From: Streptomyces pyxinicus
GTDB lineage: Bacteria > Actinomycetota > Actinomycetes > Streptomycetales > Streptomycetaceae
Direction of reading: 5' to 3'
Assembly (NCBI RefSeq): GCF_024753135.1
Contig: NZ_JANUGP010000001.1
Coordinates: forward strand, 1-64,000
DNA length: 64,000 bases
How positions within the stretch are numbered: the stretch's first letter is position 1; each line of letters opens with the position of its first letter. The translations under genes and the position numbers were made by a program. Under the pieces are notes generated by a model that was given only the letters and a program-made list of their open reading frames with translations, had not been told where the DNA came from and searched no databases. Shown in pieces: positions 53,841 to 62,204 of this stretch.

Positions 53841-53886
53841 ACGGTGTACGACAGTGAGAGAGGCGGGGCCGCCCTCTGATACACCG
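53841..53886. promoter_or_regulatory. Divergent S8/CHAT promoter region with inverted TACACCG motifs
   Basis: In the 73-bp gap between the two protease genes, CGGTGTA (53841-53847) and TACACCG (53880-53886) are inverted copies, each 10-20 bp upstream of its gene's start codon. The right copy is part of CTCTGATACACC (53874-53885), which recurs exactly at 58248-58259 upstream of the AAA-LuxR gene. It is a likely binding site for the local sigma factor or regulator. Confidence 0.5.
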
Positions 53887-53896
53887 GGCCACTACG

Positions 53897-56506
53897 ATGC
53901 GAGACGTGACGGCGGGAAGCTCGGTTCTCGAACTGCTGCCCCTGGTGTTCGCCGATCCGGGCGGGGCCCGGGCGCGTGCGCGGGAGGTGCTGGGCAGCGC
54001 GCCGCCGCCGCTGCACGCCAGCGTCGCCCACCAGGTACTCGGCATCTGGGAGCGGGACTTCGGGGACCTGCGGATCGCGCTGCGGCACCTGCGCCGGGCG
54101 CGGGACCTGGCCGCGCGTGCCGAGTCGGCCGACCGGGAGGCCGATGTACTGGCGACCCTGGGGGTCGCACTGGTGCACGCGGGGCGCACGAGAGAGGGGC
54201 TCGCCGCGTTCGAGCGGGGTGTCGCGCGGGGCACCGGGCACACCCGCGCCCGGGTGCTGTTCCGGCGGGCGTACGTATGGTGGGTGCTGGGGCACCACCG
54301 AGAGGCCCTGGAGGACGTGCGGCGGGCGCTGCCGGTGCTGCGGGGGGCCGGTGACGACATCTGGACCGCGCGGGCGCTGACCCTGCGGGCGACCGTGCAT
54401 CTGGCCCTGGGCGCGGTGGACCGGGCGGTCGCGGACTTCACGGCGGCGGAGCTGCTGTGGGACACCACCGGCCAGGAGCACGACAAGGCGGACGCGGTGG
54501 AGAGCCGGGGGCTCGCCGCGTTCCGGTCCGGGGACATCCCGGCGGCGCTGCGGCTGCTGGACGAGGCCGAGGAGCGGTACGCGAAGCTCGGTACCCCCAC
54601 CTACATGCTCTCGGTGCGGCGCTGCGAGGTGCTGATGGCGGCCGGGCTCGCCCCGGAGGCACTCACCGAGGCGGACGCGGCCATAGCCCTGCTGGACCGG
54701 ATCGGCGGCCAGTCCACCCGCAAGGCCGAACTGCTGCTGGCCGCCGCGCGCGCCGCCCGGTCGGCCGGGGACGCGCACACCGCGACGGACCGCGCCGCCG
54801 TCGCCGTACGGCTGTTCGCGGCGCAGCGGCGGACGTGGTGGCAGACGCACGCCCGGCTGGTGCTGATCGAGGCGCGGGTGGCGGCCGGGCGCCGGTCGGG
54901 GCGGCTGGTGGCGGACGCGGCGGCGGTCGCCGAGCGGCTGGCCGCGTTCGGCTCGCCCGCCGCGCCGGAGGCGTCGCTGCTCGCGGGCCGGATCGCGCTC
55001 GCGCTCGGCCGGACGGCGGACGCGGAACGGCATCTGGCGGTGGCCGCGCGCAGCCGGCACGGCGGCCGGCCGACGGCCCGGATGACGGGCTGGGCGGCAC
55101 AGGCGCTGCGGGCGCGGGCGGCCGGTTCCCGGCGGGGCGTGCTGGAGGCGTGCCGGCGCGGCCTGGACGTGCTGGACGACCACCGGATGACGCTGGGCGC
55201 CTCGGAGCTGCGGGCCCACGCGACCGCGCAGGGCGCCGAACTGGCCGCGCTCGCCCAGGAGGTGAGCCTCGACCAGGGCGATCCGCGGCGGCTGCTGGTG
55301 TGGAGCGAGCGGTGGCGGGCGACCGTGCTGGCCGCGCCGCCGGCCCGGCCGCCCGAGGACCCGGCGCTGCTGAGCGGTCTGACCGCCTACCGGGAGATCG
55401 CGGCCCGTGCCGAGGGCGCCCGGGTGGACGGCCGTCCGGTGCCGGCGCTGGAGCGGGAGCAGCGGCGCCTGGAGCGGGAGGTCCGCTCCCGCACCCGGCA
55501 CATCCGGGGCGCCGCGCCGGGTGCCGGGGACCGGCTCGACGTGGGCCGGCTGCTGGACCGGCTCGGTGACGGGCTGCTGCTGGAACTGGCCGTGGTGGCG
55601 GGCCGGGTGCACGTCCTGCTGTGCGGGCGCGGCCGGGTACGGCGGTTCACCGGCGGTCCGCTGGCGGAGGCGGTGGCCGAGGCGGAGCACGTGCAGGCGG
55701 GGCTGCGCCGACTCGCGCACCCCGGGGCGGCGGCCCGGCTGCCGCTGGTGGAGGCGGCGGGGCTGCGCCTGCAGGAGCTGCTGCTGGGCGAGGCCGCGGC
55801 GCGGCTCGGTCCGGGCCCGGTGGTGGTCGTGCCGCCGGGGGCGCTGCACCGGGTGCCGTGGGCGCTGCTGCCCGCGCTGCGCGACCGGGTGCTCAGTGTG
55901 TCGCCGTCGGCGGGCAGTTGGCTGCGCGCCCGGGAGACCGAGCCGCCGCACGGGGGCCGGACGGTCCTGGTGCGCGGCCCCGGTCTCGCGACGGGCGGCG
56001 CCGAGGTGCCGGAGCTGGCGGACCGGTACGGCGGGGCGACGGTGCTGGAGGACGAGGACGCGCAGGTGCCGCGGGTACTGGCGGAGCTCGACGGCGCGGG
56101 GCTCGCGCATCTCGCGGCGCACGGCACGTTCCGCGCGGACAGTCCGCTGTTCTCGGCGCTGCGGATGGCCGACGGTCCGCTGATCGCGCACGACTTCGAG
56201 CGGCTCGCCCGCAGCCCGTACCGGATCATCCTGTCCAGCTGCGACACCGCCCGCCTCGCCTCGGTGGGCGCCGACGAACTCCTGGGCCTGGTCACCGCGT
56301 TGCTGCCGCTGGGCACGGCGGGGGTGGTGGCGAGCAGCGCGCCGGTCAACGACGCGGCGGTGGTGCCGCTGATGCTGGCGCTGCACAAGGGCCTGACCGC
56401 CGGCCTCGGTCTGGCCGAGGCCCTGCGGGACGCCCGTGCGGCCCTCCCGGACGACGCGGTCCACCAGGCGACGGGCTGGGCGTTCGCGGCGTTCGGGGCG
56501 GCATAG
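53897..56506 (+). CDS. TPR-CHAT caspase-like protease
   Basis: This 869-aa protein has a long N-terminal helical repeat region (about residues 20-480) with TPR-like pairs (ADVLATLGVALVHAGRTREG, RRAYVWWVLGHHREALEDVR, ALTLRATVHLALGAVDRAVA). It ends in a CHAT domain (about 530-869), a clan CD, caspase-related cysteine protease. The catalytic dyad is His742 in LAHLAAHGTFR and Cys782 in IILSSCDTARL. The C-terminal LGTAGVVASSAPVNDAAVVP and ALRDARAALPDD strings are typical of CHAT. There is no signal peptide. In separase- and Craspase-like systems such TPR-CHAT proteins are triggered by a sensor and cleave a specific partner. Here candidates are the adjacent sigma factor, the 156-aa protein or the S8 protease. 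ATG 53897 lies 11 bp after a TACACCG motif. Confidence 0.92.
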   Translation: MRDVTAGSSVLELLPLVFADPGGARARAREVLGSAPPPLHASVAHQVLGIWERDFGDLRIALRHLRRARDLAARAESADREADVLATLGVALVHAGRTREGLAAFERGVARGTGHTRARVLFRRAYVWWVLGHHREALEDVRRALPVLRGAGDDIWTARALTLRATVHLALGAVDRAVADFTAAELLWDTTGQEHDKADAVESRGLAAFRSGDIPAALRLLDEAEERYAKLGTPTYMLSVRRCEVLMAAGLAPEALTEADAAIALLDRIGGQSTRKAELLLAAARAARSAGDAHTATDRAAVAVRLFAAQRRTWWQTHARLVLIEARVAAGRRSGRLVADAAAVAERLAAFGSPAAPEASLLAGRIALALGRTADAERHLAVAARSRHGGRPTARMTGWAAQALRARAAGSRRGVLEACRRGLDVLDDHRMTLGASELRAHATAQGAELAALAQEVSLDQGDPRRLLVWSERWRATVLAAPPARPPEDPALLSGLTAYREIAARAEGARVDGRPVPALEREQRRLEREVRSRTRHIRGAAPGAGDRLDVGRLLDRLGDGLLLELAVVAGRVHVLLCGRGRVRRFTGGPLAEAVAEAEHVQAGLRRLAHPGAAARLPLVEAAGLRLQELLLGEAAARLGPGPVVVVPPGALHRVPWALLPALRDRVLSVSPSAGSWLRARETEPPHGGRTVLVRGPGLATGGAEVPELADRYGGATVLEDEDAQVPRVLAELDGAGLAHLAAHGTFRADSPLFSALRMADGPLIAHDFERLARSPYRIILSSCDTARLASVGADELLGLVTALLPLGTAGVVASSAPVNDAAVVPLMLALHKGLTAGLGLAEALRDARAALPDDAVHQATGWAFAAFGAA

Positions 56507-56510
56507 CCGC

Positions 56511-58223
56511 TCACGCCGGCACCCGCTCGGGCACGTCCAGCAGGAGGGGCAGCGCGTCGCGGTCGCCGCTGCCGAGACGGCTGTAGGCGCCGTACAGGTG
56601 GTTGCCCACCGTCCGCACGGACAGGGTCAGCCGGTCGGCGATCTCCCGGTTGCTCAGGCCGGCCGCCGCCAGGGTCACGATCTGCCGCTGCCGGGCGGTG
56701 AGTTCGCCCAGCACGAGTCCGGCCAGGGCGGGGGTGCGGGCGCCCTGGCAGCGGGCGGCGCAGGCGAGTGCCCGGGCACGGGAGCGCCGCGCGGCGGCCG
56801 GGTCCCGGTGCGCCCGTACGGCCTGCGCGTGGGCCTCCGCCGCGAACAGCAGGAAGCCGCGCTCCCGGAGCGCCTCGGCGGCGCGGTCGAGCCCCGGCCC
56901 GTCGCCGCGCGCCAGCGCCTCGGCGTGCCGGGCGAACACGCTCCCGGCGGGCAGACGTCCGGCCGCCCGCCCGGGTTCACCGAGCCGCACGGCCTGGTAC
57001 GACCCGAGCACTTCCTCGTCCTCGGTGGCCGACTCCTCTGCTGCCAGGCCGAGTTCGCGGAGGCACCCGGAGTCGCCGGCTGTCCACCGCAGCCCTTCCC
57101 GCGCCCAGGCCGCCGCGTCCCGCACCTCGCCGCGCAGCCGCGCGTACCGGGCCCGGGCGGCGGCGTACCCGGGCGGCAGCGGGGCGTCCTCGGCGACCAG
57201 CCACTCCCCCACCGGCGTCGGCACCGAGCGGACGTCCATCTCCGCCATCCTCCGGACCAGCATGCGGCGTTCGGCCTCCAGGGCGGCGCCGTGCGCGGCC
57301 GGGCGGGGGCTGAGCCGGCGGGCCCGCAACCGGCCCGTGGCGGCGCGCAGGGCCGGTCCGTGCAGGGGGTGGGCGAGGGTGACCGCGCTCCGGTCGTCGA
57401 CGTCGATCAGGCCGTCCTCCTCAAGCTGTTCGAGGACACCGAGGTCGCACTCGTCCGCCGGCACGGGCGACGGCTCGGCGAAGGCGAGGCGTTCGAGGAC
57501 GCCGCGGGCTCCGGGGTGGTCCGGCAGGGCGGCGAGGCGGTCGCGGACGGCCGGGGTGAGCGGGAGCGGCCCGCGCCAGGCCCGTTCACCGGTGCCCGGG
57601 ACCGGGACCAGGCGTCCGGCGGCGGCGAGGGCGCTCACCAGGGCGCGCAGCAGCCGCAGGTCACCCGCGCAGAGCCGGTGCAGGCGGGCCGCGGTCAGCG
57701 CCTCCAGGCCGTCCGCCGCGAGGAGCCGGGCGGTGTGCTCCCGGGGCAGCGGGGCCAGGGTCAGCCGGGGCAGCAGCTCACCGGTCCACAGCCGGGCGAC
57801 CGCGCCGGGCGCGGGCACCCCGTCCACGGCCGCGACCAGCAGCCGGGTGCGCCCGTGGACGGCGAGCTGGTGGACCAGGGCGGCCGACGCCTCGTCCAGC
57901 AGATGCGCGTCGTCCACGACGAGCAGCCGTGGTCCGGACAGCAGGTGGACCGCGCGGTGCGGGGAGACGGTGTCGGGCAGCAGGTGGGCGAACGCGGCGA
58001 AGGGCAGGTGCCGCGCCTCGGGGGTGCCCGTCACCCGCGCGTGGTCCGTGCCCCGGACCGCCTCGGCGAGCAGCCGGGTCTTGCCGTGTCCCGGCGGGCC
58101 GGTCACCACGATGCCGGCCCGGCCGGTGACCAAGGCCGCGCGCAGCGACTCCAGTTCGTGCTCCCGGCCGGTGAACGGCCACGCTGTCCCGGGCGCCCGC
58201 GCGCCCTCTTCGAAAGTCCTCAC
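56511..58223 (-). CDS. AAA-type LuxR-family transcriptional regulator (short LAL-like)
   Basis: This 570-aa regulator has an N-terminal AAA/STAND-like ATPase: FTGREHELESLRAALV, Walker A TGPPGHGKTRLL (about residues 41-52) and Walker B RLLVVDDAHLLDEA (Asp104-Asp105). A helical middle region follows, with a C-terminal LuxR HTH (about 508-560: LGELTARQRQIVTLAAAGLS, NREIADRLTLSVRTVGNHLY). It is shorter than classical LAL regulators (about 900 aa), having little of the TPR-like arm. It is convergent with the CHAT gene (4 bp between the stops) and its upstream region shares a 12-mer with the CHAT promoter. Inferred: a sensor NTPase controlling or reading out the protease/sigma module. The start ATG/GTG choice at 58223 fits the ATPase fold. 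Confidence 0.88.
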   Translation of the reverse strand: MRTFEEGARAPGTAWPFTGREHELESLRAALVTGRAGIVVTGPPGHGKTRLLAEAVRGTDHARVTGTPEARHLPFAAFAHLLPDTVSPHRAVHLLSGPRLLVVDDAHLLDEASAALVHQLAVHGRTRLLVAAVDGVPAPGAVARLWTGELLPRLTLAPLPREHTARLLAADGLEALTAARLHRLCAGDLRLLRALVSALAAAGRLVPVPGTGERAWRGPLPLTPAVRDRLAALPDHPGARGVLERLAFAEPSPVPADECDLGVLEQLEEDGLIDVDDRSAVTLAHPLHGPALRAATGRLRARRLSPRPAAHGAALEAERRMLVRRMAEMDVRSVPTPVGEWLVAEDAPLPPGYAAARARYARLRGEVRDAAAWAREGLRWTAGDSGCLRELGLAAEESATEDEEVLGSYQAVRLGEPGRAAGRLPAGSVFARHAEALARGDGPGLDRAAEALRERGFLLFAAEAHAQAVRAHRDPAAARRSRARALACAARCQGARTPALAGLVLGELTARQRQIVTLAAAGLSNREIADRLTLSVRTVGNHLYGAYSRLGSGDRDALPLLLDVPERVPA

Positions 58224-58237
58224 GTCTACAGGAGCGC

Positions 58238-58274
58238 GCCTACTCGGCTCTGATACACCCGGACTTGAGTAGGC
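58238..58274. promoter_or_regulatory. Inverted repeat and shared 12-mer upstream of the AAA-LuxR gene
   Basis: GCCTACTC (58238-58245) and GAGTAGGC (58267-58274) are perfect 8-bp inverted arms around CTCTGATACACC (58248-58259), which is identical to the element in the S8/CHAT divergent promoter. It lies 15-50 bp upstream of the regulator's start and is a likely operator. Confidence 0.55.
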
Positions 58275-58473
58275 CCCGACTCAGGCGCCCGGCACCGCGT
58301 CCGGGCACGCTGGCCCTACGACCCGACGCCCGCGCCCGCTGTCGCGACAGCCGGCCGGTGCTCGTGGTCCGGCCGGAGCGCGACGGGGGACGCGCGCTCC
58401 GCGCGGGGCGCGGGCGGTACGGCCGTCAGGTGCCGGTGTGGTCAGGGGGCCATGACCGGGCACCCCGGGGGAA

Positions 58474-58514
58474 GGCCGCGGATGTCACCGACGGGGGAGG
58501 TGACATCCGCGGCC
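58474..58514 (-). terminator. Perfect 16-bp stem terminator of the monooxygenase operon
   Basis: GGCCGCGGATGTCACC (58474-58489) and its exact complement (58499-58514) flank a 9-nt loop, 35 bp beyond the stop of the last flavin monooxygenase gene. The rest of the spacer (58275-58473) shows nothing recognisable. Confidence 0.88.
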
Positions 58515-58549
58515 GCACCGGTACGGTCCCGGCGTTCCGGGTTCCGTCG

Positions 58550-59722
58550 TCATCCGCGCCGCCACTCCTCCGCCAGCAGCTCATAGGAGCGGACGCGGTC
58601 CCGGTGGTCGTGGGTGAGGGTGGTGATGAGCAGTTCGTCGGCGCCCGTGGCCTCCCGGAGCTGTTCCAGCCGGCCGGCGACCCGGGCGGGGGTGCCGACG
58701 AACCGGGTGTCCAGACGGTCCTGGACCAGGGCCTGGTCCGCGTCGGTCCAGGGGTGGGCGCGGGCCTCCTCGGGGGTCGGGTAGGGGATGGCGCCCTCGG
58801 CGGTGCGGATGCTCCGGACCCAGGGGCCGTAGCCGGCGGCGAGGTCCCGGGCCGTCGCGTCGTCCTCGGCCACGACCACGTCGGCGGAGACGGTGACATA
58901 CGGCTTGTCCAGGGTGTCGGAGGGCCGGAAGTGGGCGCGGTAGGCGTCCACCGCCTCCAGTACGGTGCCGGGGCTGACGTGGTAGTTGGCGGCGAAGCGC
59001 AGGCCCCGGGCGCCCGCCACTTGTGCGCTCCGGCCGCCGCTGCTGCCGAAGATCCACACCTCGACATCAGCGCCCTCGCCCGGTACGGCGTGGGCCTCGA
59101 CGCCCTCCGGGGAACGGTAGGTGCCGGCGAGCAGGGCGAGGACGTCGTCGATCTGCTCGGCGTAGTCCGGCGGCTCGGCGTGCGGGAGCTGGAGCAGTTC
59201 GCGCTGCAGCGCGATGCGCGGGGAGCCGAGGAGTTGGCGGAAGGAGAAGCGCGGCGGGATGAGCAGGCCGTTGGGCGCCCGCCCGTCGACCACCGCAGTG
59301 GCGGTCGGCGGCGGGCCGGCGCCGGCTCCGGGCGGGGTGGCCCCGTCTCCCGGCCGGGGAGCGCCGTCTCCCGGCGGGGCGCCGCCGGAGCGGCCGAGGC
59401 CGAGGTCGAGCCGGCCCGGGTGCAGGGCGTCGATCAGGCCGAACTCCTCCACGGTGGACAGCGCCGTGCGGTGTCCCAGCTGCACCGCGCCGGAGCCGAG
59501 CCGGATGGTGGAGGTCGCGGCGGCGGTGAGCGCCAGCACGACCGCCGGGGAGGTGCCGGCCACGCCGGGGTTGAGGTGGTGCTCGGCGAACCAGTAGCGG
59601 TGGTAGCCGAACTCCTCGGCGCGCCGGGCCAGGTCGGTGGAGTTGCGCAGCGCCTCGGACGCGGTGGAGCCGGACGCGACGGGCACCAGGTCGAGGACGC
59701 CGAGCGGGGTGGCGGAGGGCAT
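58550..59722 (-). CDS. LLM-class flavin-dependent monooxygenase with Pro/Gly repeat insertion
   Basis: This 390-aa luciferase-like (bacterial LLM) oxidoreductase uses FMNH2 supplied by a separate reductase. Family strings are LGVLDLVPVASGSTASEALR, YHRYWFAEHHLNPGVAGTSP, TIRLGSGAVQLGHRTALSTV and WIFGSSGGRSAQVAGARGL. After DLGLGRSGGAPP the protein carries an extra low-complexity stretch of about 30 residues made of PPGDGA/RPGDGA/PPGAGA units. It occurs at the loop where related enzymes have a short variable segment, encoded by imperfect tandem repeats near 59310-59395. It is the last gene of a four-gene operon; 11 bp separate it from the gene upstream. Confidence 0.9.
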   Translation of the reverse strand: MPSATPLGVLDLVPVASGSTASEALRNSTDLARRAEEFGYHRYWFAEHHLNPGVAGTSPAVVLALTAAATSTIRLGSGAVQLGHRTALSTVEEFGLIDALHPGRLDLGLGRSGGAPPGDGAPRPGDGATPPGAGAGPPPTATAVVDGRAPNGLLIPPRFSFRQLLGSPRIALQRELLQLPHAEPPDYAEQIDDVLALLAGTYRSPEGVEAHAVPGEGADVEVWIFGSSGGRSAQVAGARGLRFAANYHVSPGTVLEAVDAYRAHFRPSDTLDKPYVTVSADVVVAEDDATARDLAAGYGPWVRSIRTAEGAIPYPTPEEARAHPWTDADQALVQDRLDTRFVGTPARVAGRLEQLREATGADELLITTLTHDHRDRVRSYELLAEEWRRG

Positions 59723-59733
59723 GGCGTGGCTCC

Positions 59734-60813
59734 TCAGCGGTCGGTGGCCGCCGGCCCGGGCACGACCGGTTCCCAGGCGAACGGCGGATCCGGGATGTCC
59801 CTGCGCAGCACCGGTGCGACCGCCGACTGGAACAGTTCGAGCGAGTCGCGGTGCTGGATGTCGGTGAGCCCGCTCGCGTCCGCGTGCACATGCAGGACGG
59901 TGTGCCCGAACTCCTCGTGGTAGCGGTGCACCTTGTCGATGACCTGCTGCGGGCTGCCGATCAGCGCGGAGCCGCGCTCGACGAAGTCCTCCAGCGTCTC
60001 GAAGACCACGGGCAGGCCGGCCTCGCGCTGGAAGGCGAGGTTGCTCTCGAACAGGGGCCGGTACGCCGTCAGCGCCTCCTGGGTGGTGCGGGCGACGTAC
60101 AGCCCGGCCGAGCCGGCGCCGACCGTGATCCGTGCCGGGTCGTGGCCGTGGTGCTCCCAGCGCTCCCGGTAGTACCGGATCAGCTCGGCGTAGGGCTCGA
60201 TCGCGTGCGTGACGTTGGCCGAGAACAGCGGGTCGCCGTAGCGCGCGGCGAGGTCCACGGACTCCTTGCTGGTGGCGCTGCCGTGCCAGACCCGCACCGG
60301 CCGCTGGTACGGCCGCGGCCACACCTCGGCGTCCTTCAGCGGGGGCCGGAACCGGGTGTCGGCGGTGACCCGGTCCTGCCGCCACAGCTGCCGGAAGACC
60401 TCGTAGCTCTCGGCGTTGCGGTCCCACTGGTCCTCGGGGGTGACGTGGAACAGCTCGCGCTGGGCGGTGCCGTTGCCCTTGCCGATGATCAGGTCGAGGC
60501 GGCCCTCGGAGAGGTGGTCCAGCGTCGCGTAGTCCTCGTAGGCGCGGACCGGGTCCAGCAGGCTGAGGGTGGTGACGGCGGTGAAGAGCCGGATGCGCCG
60601 GGTGCGGGCGGCGACATGGCTGAGCACCACCGTGGGCGAGGAGGAGAGGAACGGCCGTTCGTGCCGCTCCCCCACTCCGAACCCGTCGAAGCCCAGCTCC
60701 TCCGCCAGCACCGCGTTGTCCAGGACCTCGCGGAACCGGTCGTGCGTCGGCTTCTTCACCCCCGTCGCGGGGTCGGGCCGGTGCACGATCAGGGTGATCG
60801 CCAGGCACTTCAC
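59734..60813 (-). CDS. LLM-class flavin-dependent oxidoreductase
   Basis: This 359-aa TIM-barrel flavin monooxygenase has KCLAITLIVHRPDPATGV at the N-terminus, EELGFDGFGVGERHERPFLS-SSPTVVLSHVAARTRRIRL (the conserved luciferase-like strands), DYATLDHLSEGRLDLIIGKG-NG, and SGLYVARTTQEALTAYRPLF later. The GTG start overlaps the stop of the upstream NtaA-type gene (GTGA), so translation is coupled. Related enzymes in sulfur-scavenging clusters cleave C-S bonds of sulfonates or sulfones with reduced FMN. The specific substrate is not assigned. No flavin reductase is encoded in this operon; the reductases at 4.4-6.9 kb are a possible but distant source. Confidence 0.9.
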   Translation of the reverse strand: MKCLAITLIVHRPDPATGVKKPTHDRFREVLDNAVLAEELGFDGFGVGERHERPFLSSSPTVVLSHVAARTRRIRLFTAVTTLSLLDPVRAYEDYATLDHLSEGRLDLIIGKGNGTAQRELFHVTPEDQWDRNAESYEVFRQLWRQDRVTADTRFRPPLKDAEVWPRPYQRPVRVWHGSATSKESVDLAARYGDPLFSANVTHAIEPYAELIRYYRERWEHHGHDPARITVGAGSAGLYVARTTQEALTAYRPLFESNLAFQREAGLPVVFETLEDFVERGSALIGSPQQVIDKVHRYHEEFGHTVLHVHADASGLTDIQHRDSLELFQSAVAPVLRRDIPDPPFAWEPVVPGPAATDR

Positions 60814-62186
60814 GACGCGGCCCGCTCGGCGGCGGCCCCGGTGTCGGGGTGGGCGAGGCCGAGGTGGTCGCGCAGGGTGGTGCCCGCGTAGTCGGCGCGG
60901 AAGACGCCCTGTTCCTGGAGGAGGGGGACCACCTTGTCCGCGAACGTGTCCAGGCCGGAGGGGGTGAGGTGCGGGACGAGGATGAAGCCGTCGGAGGCGT
61001 CCGCCTGCACGAAGTCGTTGATGGTCCGGGCGACATGGGCCGGGGTGCCGACGAAGGTCTGCCGGTTGCCGGTGTTGATGACCAGGTCGCGTATGGACCA
61101 CTTGTTGGCCTCGGCGAGCTGGCGCCACTCGCGGGCGATGGCGAGCGGGTCCCGGTACATCCGGACCTGGGCGCGGCCCCGGGAGATGTGCTCCTCGCTC
61201 ACCACCGGGTCGACGTCGGGCAGCGGCCCCTCCGGGTCGTAGCCCGACAGGTCCCGGTTCCAGACGAACTCCAGGTGCTTGAGGGCGGTCGCGCCGCTGA
61301 CCTGCCGGCGGCGCACCTCGCGGGCCAGTTCGGCGGCCTCCTGCTCGGTGTCGCCGAGGACGAAGGTCGCGGCGGGCAGGATGAGCAACTGGTCATGTCG
61401 GCGGCCGTACCTGGCGAGGCGGGACTTGACGTCCGTGTAGAAGGCCTGGCCCTCCTTCAGCGTCGCGTACCGGCTGAAGATGGCGTCGGCCTCGGCGGCG
61501 GCGAACTCGCGGCCCTCGTCGGAGTCGCCGGCCTGGAAGATCACCGGGCGGCCCTGGGGCGAGCGCGGGACGTTGAAGCGGCCGTGGATGTCGAAGTGCT
61601 GCCCCTGGTGCACGAAGGCGCCGGCCTTGGCGTCGCCGAGGAAGGTGCCGGTGGCCTGGTCCGCGAGGATCTCGTCGCCCCGCCAGGAGTCGAACAGCTC
61701 GGTCGCGGTGGCGAGGAACTCCTTCGCGCGGGAGTAGCGCTCCTCCTGCGGCAGGAAGCCGCCGCGGCGGAAGTTCTCCCCGGTGAAGGCGTCCCAGGAG
61801 GTGACGACGTTCCAGGCGGAGCGGCCGGCGGAGAGGTGGTCGAGGCTCGCGAACTGCCTGGCCACCTCGTACGGCTCGTTGAACGTGGAGTTGATCGTGC
61901 CGGTCAGGCCGAGCCGGTCGGTGACGGCGGCGAGCGCGGCCAGCACGGTGAAGGTGTCGGGGCGCCCCACCACGTCCAGGTCGTAGATCCGGCCGCCCTG
62001 TTCACGCAGGCGCAGGCCCTCGGCGAGGAACAGGAAGTCGAACTTGGCGCGTTCGGCGGTGCGGGCGAAGTGCGCGAAGGAGCTGAACTCGATGTGGCTG
62101 CCGGCGGCCGGATCGCTCCACACGGTGGTGTTGTTGACGCCGGGGAAGTGGGCGGCCAGATGGATCTGCTTCAGCGGCTTGCTCAT
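60810..62186 (-). CDS. NtaA/SnaA/DmoA-family FMN monooxygenase
   Basis: This 458-aa enzyme of the NtaA/SoxA/DszA/DmoA branch (longer than other LLM proteins, about 440-460 aa) oxidises substrates such as nitrilotriacetate, dibenzothiophene sulfone or dimethyl sulfide. Diagnostic strings: IHLAAHFPGVNNTTVWSDPA, FDFLFLAEGLRLREQGGRIY, YEVARQFASLDHLSAGRSAW-NVVTSWDAFTGENF and GRPVIFQAGDSDEGREFAAA. DszA/DmoA-like members act in sulfur acquisition, which suits the cysteine leader peptide upstream. It lies 18 bp downstream of the first gene and is coupled to the next by GTGA overlap. The substrate is inferred only at the level of organosulfur compounds. Confidence 0.92.
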   Translation of the reverse strand: MSKPLKQIHLAAHFPGVNNTTVWSDPAAGSHIEFSSFAHFARTAERAKFDFLFLAEGLRLREQGGRIYDLDVVGRPDTFTVLAALAAVTDRLGLTGTINSTFNEPYEVARQFASLDHLSAGRSAWNVVTSWDAFTGENFRRGGFLPQEERYSRAKEFLATATELFDSWRGDEILADQATGTFLGDAKAGAFVHQGQHFDIHGRFNVPRSPQGRPVIFQAGDSDEGREFAAAEADAIFSRYATLKEGQAFYTDVKSRLARYGRRHDQLLILPAATFVLGDTEQEAAELAREVRRRQVSGATALKHLEFVWNRDLSGYDPEGPLPDVDPVVSEEHISRGRAQVRMYRDPLAIAREWRQLAEANKWSIRDLVINTGNRQTFVGTPAHVARTINDFVQADASDGFILVPHLTPSGLDTFADKVVPLLQEQGVFRADYAGTTLRDHLGLAHPDTGAAAERAAS

Positions 62187-62204
62187 GGTGTGCGGTCCTC
62201 CGGC

